Shown here: one piece after another, positions 52,218 to 60,630 of the stretch
Layout: every line of letters begins with the position of its first letter
Numbering within the stretch: the first letter of the stretch is position 1
Source of the DNA: DASTSN01 sp035760665
Lineage (GTDB): Bacteria > Bacteroidota > Bacteroidia > Chitinophagales > Chitinophagaceae
DNA length: 64,000 bases
Reading direction: 5' to 3'
NCBI GenBank assembly: GCA_035760665.1
Contig: DASTSN010000069.1
Coordinates: forward strand, 32,304-96,303
The notes under the pieces: model-generated
What the model was told of the DNA's origin: nothing
What the model saw: the letters and a program-made list of their open reading frames with translations, nothing else
The model's database searches: none
Program-made: the position numbers and the translations under genes

Positions 52218-53078
52218 ATGAAAGGAATTATCCTGGCCGGGGGCAGCGGCACCCGCCTGTACCCCATTACCAAGGCCATCTCCAAGCAACTGATGCCCAT
52301 TTATGACAAGCCGATGATCTATTACCCGCTGTCGATCCTGATGCTGGCGGGCATTCGTGAAATCCTGATTATCACCACGCCGGAAGACAGCGCCCAGTTC
52401 CAGCGGCTGCTGGGCGATGGCTCGCAGGTGGGCTGCCGATTTGCCTATGCCGTGCAGGCGGTGCCCAACGGGCTGGCGCAGGCATTCGTGATCGGCGAAG
52501 ACTTTATCGGCAGGGATAAAGTGGCGCTGGTGCTGGGCGATAATATTTTTCACGGTACGGGGTTGGTGCAACAGCTGCGTAACCAGGCCGATGTGACCGG
52601 CGGCTGCGTGTTTGCCTACGAGGTGATGGACCCCGAACGCTACGGGGTGGTGGAGTTTGATGCCAATATGAAGGCCTTGTCGCTGGAGGAAAAACCGAAG
52701 GTGCCCAAATCGAACTATGCTGTTCCGGGCCTGTATTTTTATGACAACCGGGTAGTGGACATTGCCAAAAACCTGCAGCCCAGCGCCCGCGGGGAATACG
52801 AGATCACGGATGTTAACAAGGCCTACTTAGCCATGGGCGAGCTGCAGGTGGAAGTGCTGGGCCGGGGCATCACCTGGCTGGATACCGGCACTTTTGACTC
52901 GCTCAGCGACGCCAGCGAGTTTGTGCGAGTGATTGAGAAACGGCAGGCCACCAAGATCGGCTGTATCGAGGAAGTCGCCTACCGCGGCGGTTTTATCAGC
53001 CGGGAGCAACTGTTGGCCCTTGCCGACGAATTAGCCAAGAGCGGTTACGGCGCTTACCTGCGGCAGCTGGTGAAATAA
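52218..53078 (+). CDS. rfbA: Glucose-1-phosphate thymidylyltransferase (RfbA)
   Basis: 286 residues. MKGIILAGGSGTRLYPITK is the nucleotidyltransferase signature. KPMIYYPLSILMLAGI, VLGDNIFHG, GVVEFD and ITWLDTGTFDSL are diagnostic of RfbA/RmlA. It makes dTDP-glucose from dTTP and glucose-1-phosphate, the substrate of RfbB. Length is standard for RfbA. No rfbC or rfbD is present in the window, so the dTDP sugar made here is more likely the 4-amino sugar than rhamnose. Confidence 0.95.
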   Translation: MKGIILAGGSGTRLYPITKAISKQLMPIYDKPMIYYPLSILMLAGIREILIITTPEDSAQFQRLLGDGSQVGCRFAYAVQAVPNGLAQAFVIGEDFIGRDKVALVLGDNIFHGTGLVQQLRNQADVTGGCVFAYEVMDPERYGVVEFDANMKALSLEEKPKVPKSNYAVPGLYFYDNRVVDIAKNLQPSARGEYEITDVNKAYLAMGELQVEVLGRGITWLDTGTFDSLSDASEFVRVIEKRQATKIGCIEEVAYRGGFISREQLLALADELAKSGYGAYLRQLVK

Positions 53079-53134
53079 GCATGCCGGCGCCTCTTTATCA
53101 GCACAAAGGTTGTTTTGACTGTGGTAAAATGACA

Positions 53135-53222
53135 AACCACAGAGGGCACGGAGAGACACGGAGAGCACAATAAAAGATTGTACTCAGTGTACGCTGGGGT
53201 TAAAAAAGTAAACCACGGTGAG
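53135..53222 (+). repeat. CACAGAG-type repeat, one unit plus start of a second
   Basis: A unit begins at 53135 (AACCACAG) and a second opening at 53211 (AACCACGG), 76 bases apart, of the same family as the 51.7-kb array. It lies between rfbA and the flippase gene. Confidence 0.75.
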
Positions 53223-53378
53223 CAGGCAGGGTAACCCCATATTGATACCATTCATATCCCGGGTTTTCTACAATAATGGAACGGCCTCACTGTTTCAAAA
53301 AAATGGAAATGACGAAGCATGCAATACCGATTTTAAGATGAAATTTTTTAAGCGCAGTAAACTTTACCTTCTGTTTTC

Positions 53379-54827
53379 ATGACATCCTTACGAAAAACAG
53401 CAGTGTCCGGACTAAAGTGGACCCTGGTTGAGCGGTTCAGTTTGCAGGGTATAAGTTTTATAGCCTCCATTGTACTTGCCAGGCTACTTCAACCAGCCGA
53501 GTTCGGCTTGATAGGAATGATCACAATTTTTATTTCGCTTGGCCAAACCCTCATGGATGCAGGCCTAACATCCTCATTGATCCGGACACACAATCCTGAT
53601 AAGCTGGATTATTCCACTGTTTTCGTTGCTAACCTGGTTTTCAGTAGCGTAATTTATTGCCTGATTTTTTTGTCAGCACCTTTCATTGCCAGGTTTTATA
53701 ACCAGCCCTTATTAACCTCCATCATTCGAACATTATGCCTGGTCATAATGATTCGTGCGGTGACCAGCATCCAGTATACACATCTTGTTAAAAGTATGGC
53801 CTTTCGAAAACTGATGATGACACAATTGCCGGCCAACTTAGCCGGTGTTGCCGCAGGTATCTCTATGGCATACCAAGGATATGGGGTCTGGAGTCTTGTT
53901 TTTATGCAATTGATTTCAGGGATTTTTGGGGGTGTTTTTTTGTGGATATCATCCAGGTGGAGACCTTCCCTCTTGTTCAGTAGCGAACGATTCCGGCATC
54001 ATGTTAAGTATGGTATGCACCTAGCCGGGTCCGGAATATTGAATACGGTTTTTGATAATATTTATAATGTAGTCATTGGTCGTTTTTACAACGCCACACA
54101 GCTGGGGTATTATACAAGGTCGCTAACACTTCAGCAACTACCTGTTACCAATGTTGCCGCAGCAGTGGATAAAGTTGCCTTTCCACTTTTTGCCAGTATT
54201 CAGAATGATAATGAGAAGCTGAGATCCGCCTACCGGCAACTGATGCAGCAAATTATTTTCTGGATAGCACCTGCATTAATAGGAATGGCCGTATTGGCTA
54301 GGCCTTTATTTGGTTTATTGTTCACCGATAAATGGCTGCCTGCCGTGCCTTATTTCCAGATCCTGGCAGTTGCGGGTATTTTATATCCTATTCATGCTTA
54401 CAACCTTGATATTTTAAAAGTAAAGGGGCGGAGTGATCTGTTTTTTAAGATAGAAGTGATAAAAAAAATCATTATTGGGGCAGGTGTTTTGGTATCCCTT
54501 TCTTTTGGCATTTATGGACTTTTATTTTTCCAGGTGCTGTTTAGCGTTATCGCATTGTTTATTAATTCGCATTATTCAGGTAAATTCATTGGTTTTCCCC
54601 TGCTGCAGCAAATAAAAGCTATTGCCGGTTCGTTATTACTGTCAATACTTATGGGATGCATTTGTTATTTCACCGAGAGGCTTTTGCAGGATCAATCGTA
54701 TAGTATCCGGCTTATTTGCGGCAGTGCCGCCGGGGCTGCTTTTTACCTTGGTATCAGCCTGCTTACCCGGCAGGAGGCTGCTTATAATTTTTACCATCAA
54801 TTTTTTAAGCAAAAACAGTTATCATGA
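53379..54827 (+). CDS. wzx: Wzx-type polysaccharide flippase (MOP/PST family)
   Basis: 482 residues with about 12-14 transmembrane helices. The N-terminus AVSGLKWTLVERFSLQGISF and the following SIVLARLLQPAEFGLIGMI are typical of the WzxC/PST branch. It would flip undecaprenyl-linked repeat units from the cytoplasmic to the periplasmic face. The stop overlaps the start of the aminotransferase gene by four bases, so they are translated together. No wzy is recognised. Confidence 0.88.
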   Translation: MTSLRKTAVSGLKWTLVERFSLQGISFIASIVLARLLQPAEFGLIGMITIFISLGQTLMDAGLTSSLIRTHNPDKLDYSTVFVANLVFSSVIYCLIFLSAPFIARFYNQPLLTSIIRTLCLVIMIRAVTSIQYTHLVKSMAFRKLMMTQLPANLAGVAAGISMAYQGYGVWSLVFMQLISGIFGGVFLWISSRWRPSLLFSSERFRHHVKYGMHLAGSGILNTVFDNIYNVVIGRFYNATQLGYYTRSLTLQQLPVTNVAAAVDKVAFPLFASIQNDNEKLRSAYRQLMQQIIFWIAPALIGMAVLARPLFGLLFTDKWLPAVPYFQILAVAGILYPIHAYNLDILKVKGRSDLFFKIEVIKKIIIGAGVLVSLSFGIYGLLFFQVLFSVIALFINSHYSGKFIGFPLLQQIKAIAGSLLLSILMGCICYFTERLLQDQSYSIRLICGSAAGAAFYLGISLLTRQEAAYNFYHQFFKQKQLS

Positions 54828-55909
54828 TTATACCTGTTACCAAACCCTTTTTACCACCCCAGGACGAATATAGCCGCTATGTAAAAGAGATCTGGCAACG
54901 GGAATGGCTTACCAATAACGGCCCCCTCGTCAATGACCTGGAGTTAAAACTCAAGGAATATTTGCAGCTGGACCATTTATTGTTCGTATCGAATGGTACA
55001 CTGGCCCTGCAACTTGCCATTAAGGCCCTGAACCTTTCCGGGGAAGTGATCACCACCCCGTTCAGTTATGTGGCTACCACATCTTCCATTGTGTGGGAAC
55101 AGTGTGTGCCCAAATTTGTGGATATTGACGCGCAAACATTTAATATTGATGCCAGCAAAATTGAGGCTGCTATCAGCCCCCATACTTCTGCCATCCTGGC
55201 TACCCATGTATTTGGCAATCCCTGTGATATAGCTGCCATTAGTGAAATAGCCCAACGACATGGATTAAAAGTAATTTATGATGCGGCGCATTGTTTTGGT
55301 ACAAAGTACCAGGGTAAAAGTGTGTATGAATATGGTGATATCAGTACTGCCAGTTTTCATGCTACCAAGCTGTTTCATACCACTGAGGGAGGGGCTGTTG
55401 TTACCAAAGACCCACAACTGCTGCGAAAGATGTCTTTACTGCGAAACTTTGGCCATACCAGTGCTGTGGATTTTGACGGGGTGGGTATCAATGCCAAGAA
55501 TTCGGAGTTTCATGCAGCCATGGGTTTGTGTGTGCTGAAGTATATGGATGGCATCCTGGCGAAGCGCAGGCAGCAATGGCTGCAGTACCGGGACCTGCTC
55601 AAAAACCTGCAGGCCGATTTTCTCACTGTTACGCCCGGCGATGTGATTTATAACCATGCCTATTTCCCCGTGGTATTTCTCAGCGAAGAAATCCTGGTAA
55701 AGAGCTATCAGGCCTTGCAGCTGCAGAACGTGATTTGCCGCCGGTATTTCTATCCATCGTTGAATACGCTCAATTACGTGGAACGAATGGACTGTCCTGT
55801 ATCTGAGCGTATTTCGTCACGGGTGCTTTGCCTGCCACTTTACAATGACCTGGGATACGAGGAACAGGAAATGATTGCGAGGATTCTATTACGAGTTCAA
55901 AATAATTAA
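54824..55909 (+). CDS. DegT/DnrJ/EryC1/StrS-family aminotransferase (dTDP-4-amino sugar)
   Basis: 361 residues. PFLPPQDEYSRYV and WLTNNGPLVNDLE start the fold. The PLP Lys is at 182 in HATKLFHTTEGG, and the Asp that contacts the PLP nitrogen is at 153 (IYDAAH). It should transfer an amino group from glutamate to a keto-sugar nucleotide. Between the Wzx gene (4-base overlap) and a formyltransferase (1 base after its stop), the likely substrate is dTDP-4-keto-6-deoxyglucose from RfbB, giving dTDP-4-amino-4,6-dideoxyglucose, as VioA does. The 3-keto branch (FdtB/QdtB) is less likely because no FdtA/QdtA isomerase is present. Confidence 0.85.
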   Translation: MIIPVTKPFLPPQDEYSRYVKEIWQREWLTNNGPLVNDLELKLKEYLQLDHLLFVSNGTLALQLAIKALNLSGEVITTPFSYVATTSSIVWEQCVPKFVDIDAQTFNIDASKIEAAISPHTSAILATHVFGNPCDIAAISEIAQRHGLKVIYDAAHCFGTKYQGKSVYEYGDISTASFHATKLFHTTEGGAVVTKDPQLLRKMSLLRNFGHTSAVDFDGVGINAKNSEFHAAMGLCVLKYMDGILAKRRQQWLQYRDLLKNLQADFLTVTPGDVIYNHAYFPVVFLSEEILVKSYQALQLQNVICRRYFYPSLNTLNYVERMDCPVSERISSRVLCLPLYNDLGYEEQEMIARILLRVQNN

Positions 55910-55910
55910 T

Positions 55911-56654
55911 ATGAAATTTCGAAACTTGTTGGTTATTTCCGACAACCTGTATATGTGTCAACATGTAGCATCAATTTTAAATGAGTACCCGGTACATGTT
56001 CGTTATGCACATTCACCAGGTAGTCCAATTGGTTATTTACTCAGTCTGACTAAATCTGAAGATCCAATAAACGATTGCATTGATTTAAAAGATGCAAATA
56101 CTGTTTCTTTAATTGTTGGCCAATACGATCTTGTTATTTCTTTGCATTGTAAGCAATTATTTCCTAATCAACTGATAAATGCTGTAAAATGTATAAATCT
56201 CCATCCGGGATTCAATCCTGCCAATCGCGGTTGGTATCCCCAGGTCTTTGCAATCTTGCATCACACGATTCTGGGAGCTACTTTGCATGAAATATCAGAG
56301 GAACTAGATAATGGGCCTATTATAGCTAGGGAAGTCGTTGATCTATATGAATGGGATACTTCGAAAACTGCATATGACCGCGTAGTTGAAAAAGAGATAG
56401 AACTATTCTCAAAAAATATAGACTCAATTTTAAAAGGGGAGTATAAAACCGTAATAGATAACAGTCCGGGATTTCTTTCACTAAAAAAAGATTACAACAA
56501 GTTGTTGCAGTTAGATTTGTCGAAACAAGGAACATTTAAGGAGTTTATCGATTATTTGCGTGCATTGACTCATCCCCCTTATCAAAATGCTTACTTTACA
56601 GAAAGCAACGGAGAGAAAATATTTGTTGAATTAATATTAAAAAAGGCTGAATAA
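55911..56654 (+). CDS. Sugar N-formyltransferase (VioF-like, dTDP-Qui4N)
   Basis: 247 residues from ATG 55911, one base after the aminotransferase stop. NLHPGFNPANRGWYPQVF contains the catalytic Asn 96 and His 98, and ELDNGPII contains Asp 133. Together these form the Asn-His-Asp triad of N10-formyl-tetrahydrofolate-dependent formyltransferases. The pattern fits VioF and WlaRD rather than methionyl-tRNA formyltransferase, which is longer. It would formylate the 4-amino group to give dTDP-4-formamido-4,6-dideoxyglucose. The gene is clearly more AT-rich than the aminotransferase before it. Confidence 0.82.
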   Translation: MKFRNLLVISDNLYMCQHVASILNEYPVHVRYAHSPGSPIGYLLSLTKSEDPINDCIDLKDANTVSLIVGQYDLVISLHCKQLFPNQLINAVKCINLHPGFNPANRGWYPQVFAILHHTILGATLHEISEELDNGPIIAREVVDLYEWDTSKTAYDRVVEKEIELFSKNIDSILKGEYKTVIDNSPGFLSLKKDYNKLLQLDLSKQGTFKEFIDYLRALTHPPYQNAYFTESNGEKIFVELILKKAE

Positions 56655-56870
56655 TTTGCAAGAGTTTTAAGTATTGATGTATATCAAACTTTACGGAATG
56701 CTTTTGTTTTAAACAGTAGAAAGATTCTTAAATAGTAAGCTTAATGCCTATTAATGTTTGATTATTCTTACATGGTATTCTCAATTTTAGAATTACTTCT
56801 TTAAACTCCAATATTGGAATTTAATTTTTGTTTAGTTTGTTATAAAGCGACAAGACGCCATACAACGTAA

Positions 56871-58037
56871 ATGAAAAAAAAAAATATCCTCTTTATTGTT
56901 GATTTGCCAAATTGGGCATTTGATAATATGGTAAGGGCCATGATCCCCGCTCTTCAAGCATATTACAATGTGTACATTGATTATTCCTATCTCTTTAGGA
57001 TCAGGAAAATCGAGAAAGTGTCTTTTAGAATTTTTTTGCAACAAAATATTAAGTCTGCACTGAGACTGATCTTTTCTTTTTTTTTCAGAAATAATATTTC
57101 CCCACTTGGATTTATATCAAAAAGTAGAACTGTTATCCGGTATTATACTCCGTCTTGGTTGAAACAGGTGGCTGATGAGTCATTTCTTTTTCAAAGGGAA
57201 GTCAAACCATATTCTTTTAGCTACGATGCGATTTTTGAAATGGATTATTTTTATCAATATGCATCCATGCTTCCATACAAAGCTAAGAAAAAAGCTGTGG
57301 GCATCTACACAGAGGGTTTTCCGCATAATGGTATTAATTACGATTTTAAAAGGCGTCGCGAGGTTGATACACTTTCTATAGAGTCTTTTTTTAATGAATA
57401 CATCCGGCATTATGACTGTTTGGTGGTGGGTTCAAAGGGATTAGAAGATCAATATGATAAGTTCGGAAAAAAAACTTTTTTTTTAAATGCTGTATTTAAA
57501 GAAAATGCATTTAAAGTATGGACTGATGCTTCAAAATTCTTTAATAAACAGTTAGTAATTGGTTGGACGGGAAATCCGAAGCGGGGATTTAAAGGTTTTG
57601 AAGATATTATATTGCCTGCAATTAAGCTGGTAAAAGATTCAGGACGCGATATTGTGCTAAAAACGCAGTTTTCAGGAACATATGATAGCCTGATTGATTT
57701 CTATACTGATGTTGCATTGGTTGTCATAGCTTCAGAAGCAGATACGGGCCCCTTCATGTTTTCAGAGGCGAGTTTAAGTGGGATACCCGCGATTTCAACA
57801 AAGGTCGGATTTCCAAGGATGGTCATTCAAGATGGCAAGAATGGTATTATTGTAAAAGAACGAACAGTCCGGTATTTTGTAGAAAGTATTTGCAAGTTAT
57901 TTGACGACAGGGAGCTTTTGTTTTCAATGGCTGAGAGGATAAGGGGGGACTATTTAAAAATATTAGGAAATGATGTGCTGGTTGATAACTGGAAAAATGC
58001 AATTGAATTCATGATTCATAACCCCAGGCCAAAATAA
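56871..58037 (+). CDS. GT4-like glycosyltransferase
   Basis: 388 residues. The N-terminal half lacks a recognisable Rossmann motif but contains many basic/aromatic residues. The C-terminal GT-B half has IGWTGNPKRGFKGFEDI, TDVALVVIASEADTGPFMFSEASLSG (a short E-x7-E donor motif variant) and GIPAISTKVGFPR. It is very AT-rich. Its TAA stop overlaps the next ATG by one base (TAATG), so the two glycosyltransferases are coupled. The linkage formed is unknown. The 216-base gap before it contains no repeat or supported promoter. Confidence 0.72.
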   Translation: MKKKNILFIVDLPNWAFDNMVRAMIPALQAYYNVYIDYSYLFRIRKIEKVSFRIFLQQNIKSALRLIFSFFFRNNISPLGFISKSRTVIRYYTPSWLKQVADESFLFQREVKPYSFSYDAIFEMDYFYQYASMLPYKAKKKAVGIYTEGFPHNGINYDFKRRREVDTLSIESFFNEYIRHYDCLVVGSKGLEDQYDKFGKKTFFLNAVFKENAFKVWTDASKFFNKQLVIGWTGNPKRGFKGFEDIILPAIKLVKDSGRDIVLKTQFSGTYDSLIDFYTDVALVVIASEADTGPFMFSEASLSGIPAISTKVGFPRMVIQDGKNGIIVKERTVRYFVESICKLFDDRELLFSMAERIRGDYLKILGNDVLVDNWKNAIEFMIHNPRPK

Positions 58038-59203
58038 TGAGAATATTATTATCCATTGCAAATTTAAAAATTGGAGGTGCTCAAAAAGTAGTACTGACTT
58101 TGGCAAGAGAGTTGTCCATTAGTCATGAAGTTTTTATTTATGATCATTTTCCTGACATAAGAAATGAAGGATTTGTTTTACAAAACTTAGATAACCGAAT
58201 TGCTTTATTTTCTATTTCTGAAAACAAGTTTGTAAGGGCTGTTTTATGGAAAATTAATGCACTATTTAACAAACTAGGTATCGAGAACGACTTTTTTGGC
58301 AAAATCAATAAGTTGAAATTTCAATGGATTATTAAAAAGTATGCAATTCAAGTTGTCGGCAGTCACATGTTTTTATCTGATTATATTGTCTCAACTTCCA
58401 AAACAAAAAAGATACCAATTGTAATTTCATTACATGGTTGTTATGAAGAAAAATTTGCTCTTAATAAAAATATATATGGAAAAAAAATAGAGGAAATTGG
58501 TAAACGGATTAATGGGATTGTATATCTAACAGACAAGAATTTATTACCAATAAGGTATGTATATCCCCAAGTTGATCAAATCCCCAAAATTAAGTTGCCA
58601 AACGGTATTGATCTGCAACATACATCTGCTGTTAGTATGAATGAAAATTTTAGAATAATATCAATGGCAGCAAGATGCGTAAAAGAAAAAGGGTGGGATA
58701 TCGCTATTCAGGCTTTTTTACAATTGCAGCAGTTATTGCCGGGACAAAAAATCTTATTGCGTTTGATTGGAGATGGTCCTTATTTACAAACTCTTAAAGA
58801 GAAATATTCAAATTTCAAAAACATTGAGTTTACCGGTTGGGTAGAGAATCCTGAAATGATGATTTCAAATAGTTATCTTGGAATTCTTCCTTCAGAATCA
58901 GAATCATTTCCGATGGTTATACTTGAATATTTAAAATATGGTATTCCTTTTGTATCTTCCAATGCAGGTGAATCAGGATCTATCTTGTGTGAAGATTTGG
59001 TTTGCGGAACAGTGATTCCTAACGAATTTCCAATTGAAAGGCGAATTAGTTTATATTCTCAGGCCTTATTAAACCTGATGCAAGACAGCAATTTGTATGA
59101 TTCATATGCCAAAAATGCTAAGAAAAAGGTAATTCAATTTAGTTTGCCTGTTGTTGCACAAAACTATAGTAAGTTTCTTGAAAAGATATTATCCTGTAAT
59201 TAG
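58037..59203 (+). CDS. GT4-family glycosyltransferase
   Basis: 388 residues. MRILLSIANLKIGGAQKVVLTLAREL starts the N-terminal GT-B domain with the GGAxxV motif. IISMAARCVKEKGWDIAIQAF starts the donor domain. IGDGPYLQTLKEKY, GWVENPEMM and LPSESESFPMVILEYLKYGIP (with the E-x7-E donor motif) are standard GT4. Retaining mechanism with a nucleotide-sugar donor is expected; donor unknown. AT-rich and translationally coupled to the upstream glycosyltransferase. Confidence 0.9.
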   Translation: MRILLSIANLKIGGAQKVVLTLARELSISHEVFIYDHFPDIRNEGFVLQNLDNRIALFSISENKFVRAVLWKINALFNKLGIENDFFGKINKLKFQWIIKKYAIQVVGSHMFLSDYIVSTSKTKKIPIVISLHGCYEEKFALNKNIYGKKIEEIGKRINGIVYLTDKNLLPIRYVYPQVDQIPKIKLPNGIDLQHTSAVSMNENFRIISMAARCVKEKGWDIAIQAFLQLQQLLPGQKILLRLIGDGPYLQTLKEKYSNFKNIEFTGWVENPEMMISNSYLGILPSESESFPMVILEYLKYGIPFVSSNAGESGSILCEDLVCGTVIPNEFPIERRISLYSQALLNLMQDSNLYDSYAKNAKKKVIQFSLPVVAQNYSKFLEKILSCN

Positions 59204-59257
59204 AAACTACTTCGTTTTCTTATTTACAATAACAATCAATATGCGAATCATTATTAT

Positions 59258-60388
59258 ATGATCACGATAGTTTTTGGATATAGAAACCGTGAATTCCAGC
59301 GTTTGTTTAATTGTATTACATCATTAAAGAAGCAAAAAAATAAAGAATTTAAAGTTATTGTTGTCGATTATGGTTCTGAACCAGAAAACAGTAAGCTAGT
59401 CAAAGATTTTGTTTTTGATATGGGGTATTTATACATTTACAATAATACCCGTGGAATGCTGTGGAACCGGTCGCATGCTTTGAATACCGGAATCAGAATT
59501 GCTGATACAGATTTCGTTATTACATCAGATGTTGACCTGATTTTTCCTGATAACTTTATCAATAAGATGCTTGAACATCTTGAAAATGGAACTGAGCTGC
59601 ATTGCAACGCTTATGCACTTCCAAAAAATTTTAGACAATATGAATTGCTTTTCAAAAAGCAGTTTCGATTTAAAGAACGGGACTTGACCGCTTTAGGATT
59701 AGTTCAGGGTGTGAAACGAGACGTGTTGGAGGAATTGCATGGGTTTGATGAATTTTATCAAATTTATGGGGCTGAAGATACAGATCTCAATTTACGTCTT
59801 GCATTGACTGGTTTACAAACGAAGTGGTTACCATTGAAAGAGGTTCCAATTTATCACCAGTGGCATCCTTCTTCTGTCAAAAGGACCAGATCTAGGATTC
59901 CTTTAGGCTGGGGGAAATTTATTCGACATTATATGGAAACCAATAGTCAGGTTCTTGTCCGTAATAAAGAAGGCTGGGGGAAGGTATATACAGATTCAAA
60001 TAGAAAGATTTTACAAAAAGACATTAGAATTTTTAAAATCACTGACTTATCAGAATTGCCAGAAATGGCAATTCCCTTTATTTTTTCAGAGGTTTTGTTG
60101 TCGACTCCAAACGGATCTTGCTCAAAATTCTTTTTTGTGGACAAGCATCAGAGTAATTTCAAAAAGTCGTTTATTCAAAATCTTGTTCGTCGATTTAATA
60201 ATCTAAGCGATTATTTTAATCTCCCTTTAATGTTTACCTCGGAAATGCACTATTATGGAAAATATTATTCAGCTTACGACATTAAAGATGCCTTAATATA
60301 CTGTCTTGTTAATAATATGCATCATATTGAAGACTACTTTCTAAGCTTTACTTCCAGTCAGGTTGAGCTTATGGTGGTAAAAAAATAA
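59258..60388 (+). CDS. GT-A glycosyltransferase (GT2/galactosyltransferase-7C-like)
   Basis: 376 residues. An N-terminal GT2 nucleotide-binding fold (VFGYRNREFQRLFNCI, FKVIVVDYGSEPEN) contains the metal motif SDVDLIFPDNF. The GFDEFYQIYGAEDTDLNLRL segment is typical of the galactosyltransferase C-terminal subfamily, with EDTD as the base region. The later part (about 210-376) is unlike standard GT2 and of unknown role. It is very AT-rich. It stands in a small cassette with the two previous genes. Confidence 0.8.
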   Translation: MITIVFGYRNREFQRLFNCITSLKKQKNKEFKVIVVDYGSEPENSKLVKDFVFDMGYLYIYNNTRGMLWNRSHALNTGIRIADTDFVITSDVDLIFPDNFINKMLEHLENGTELHCNAYALPKNFRQYELLFKKQFRFKERDLTALGLVQGVKRDVLEELHGFDEFYQIYGAEDTDLNLRLALTGLQTKWLPLKEVPIYHQWHPSSVKRTRSRIPLGWGKFIRHYMETNSQVLVRNKEGWGKVYTDSNRKILQKDIRIFKITDLSELPEMAIPFIFSEVLLSTPNGSCSKFFFVDKHQSNFKKSFIQNLVRRFNNLSDYFNLPLMFTSEMHYYGKYYSAYDIKDALIYCLVNNMHHIEDYFLSFTSSQVELMVVKK

Positions 60389-60630
60389 ACCCAAACGATA
60401 CTTTACGTACACTCTTTTCCCGGCATATTTCGGTCGTTCAATTTATAACGTTTTATCAGAAAGCTGCTTGCACATACTTATTAAGTTCATATGTATAGAT
60501 ATTTTAATAGGCATTTTTTAAGCATGAGGATATATTCAGTAAACTCCTTTCAAAGTTTTTTAATATTATTGGATTGTTAGGCGTGATTACTTTTCATCCC
60601 GAAATTAAGGTGTCTTCTTAACACTTTTTG

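Noticed and set aside
48042..53078. dTDP-rhamnose biosynthesis
   Set aside because: Only RfbA and RfbB are present; no epimerase RfbC or reductase RfbD is found, while an aminotransferase and formyltransferase are.
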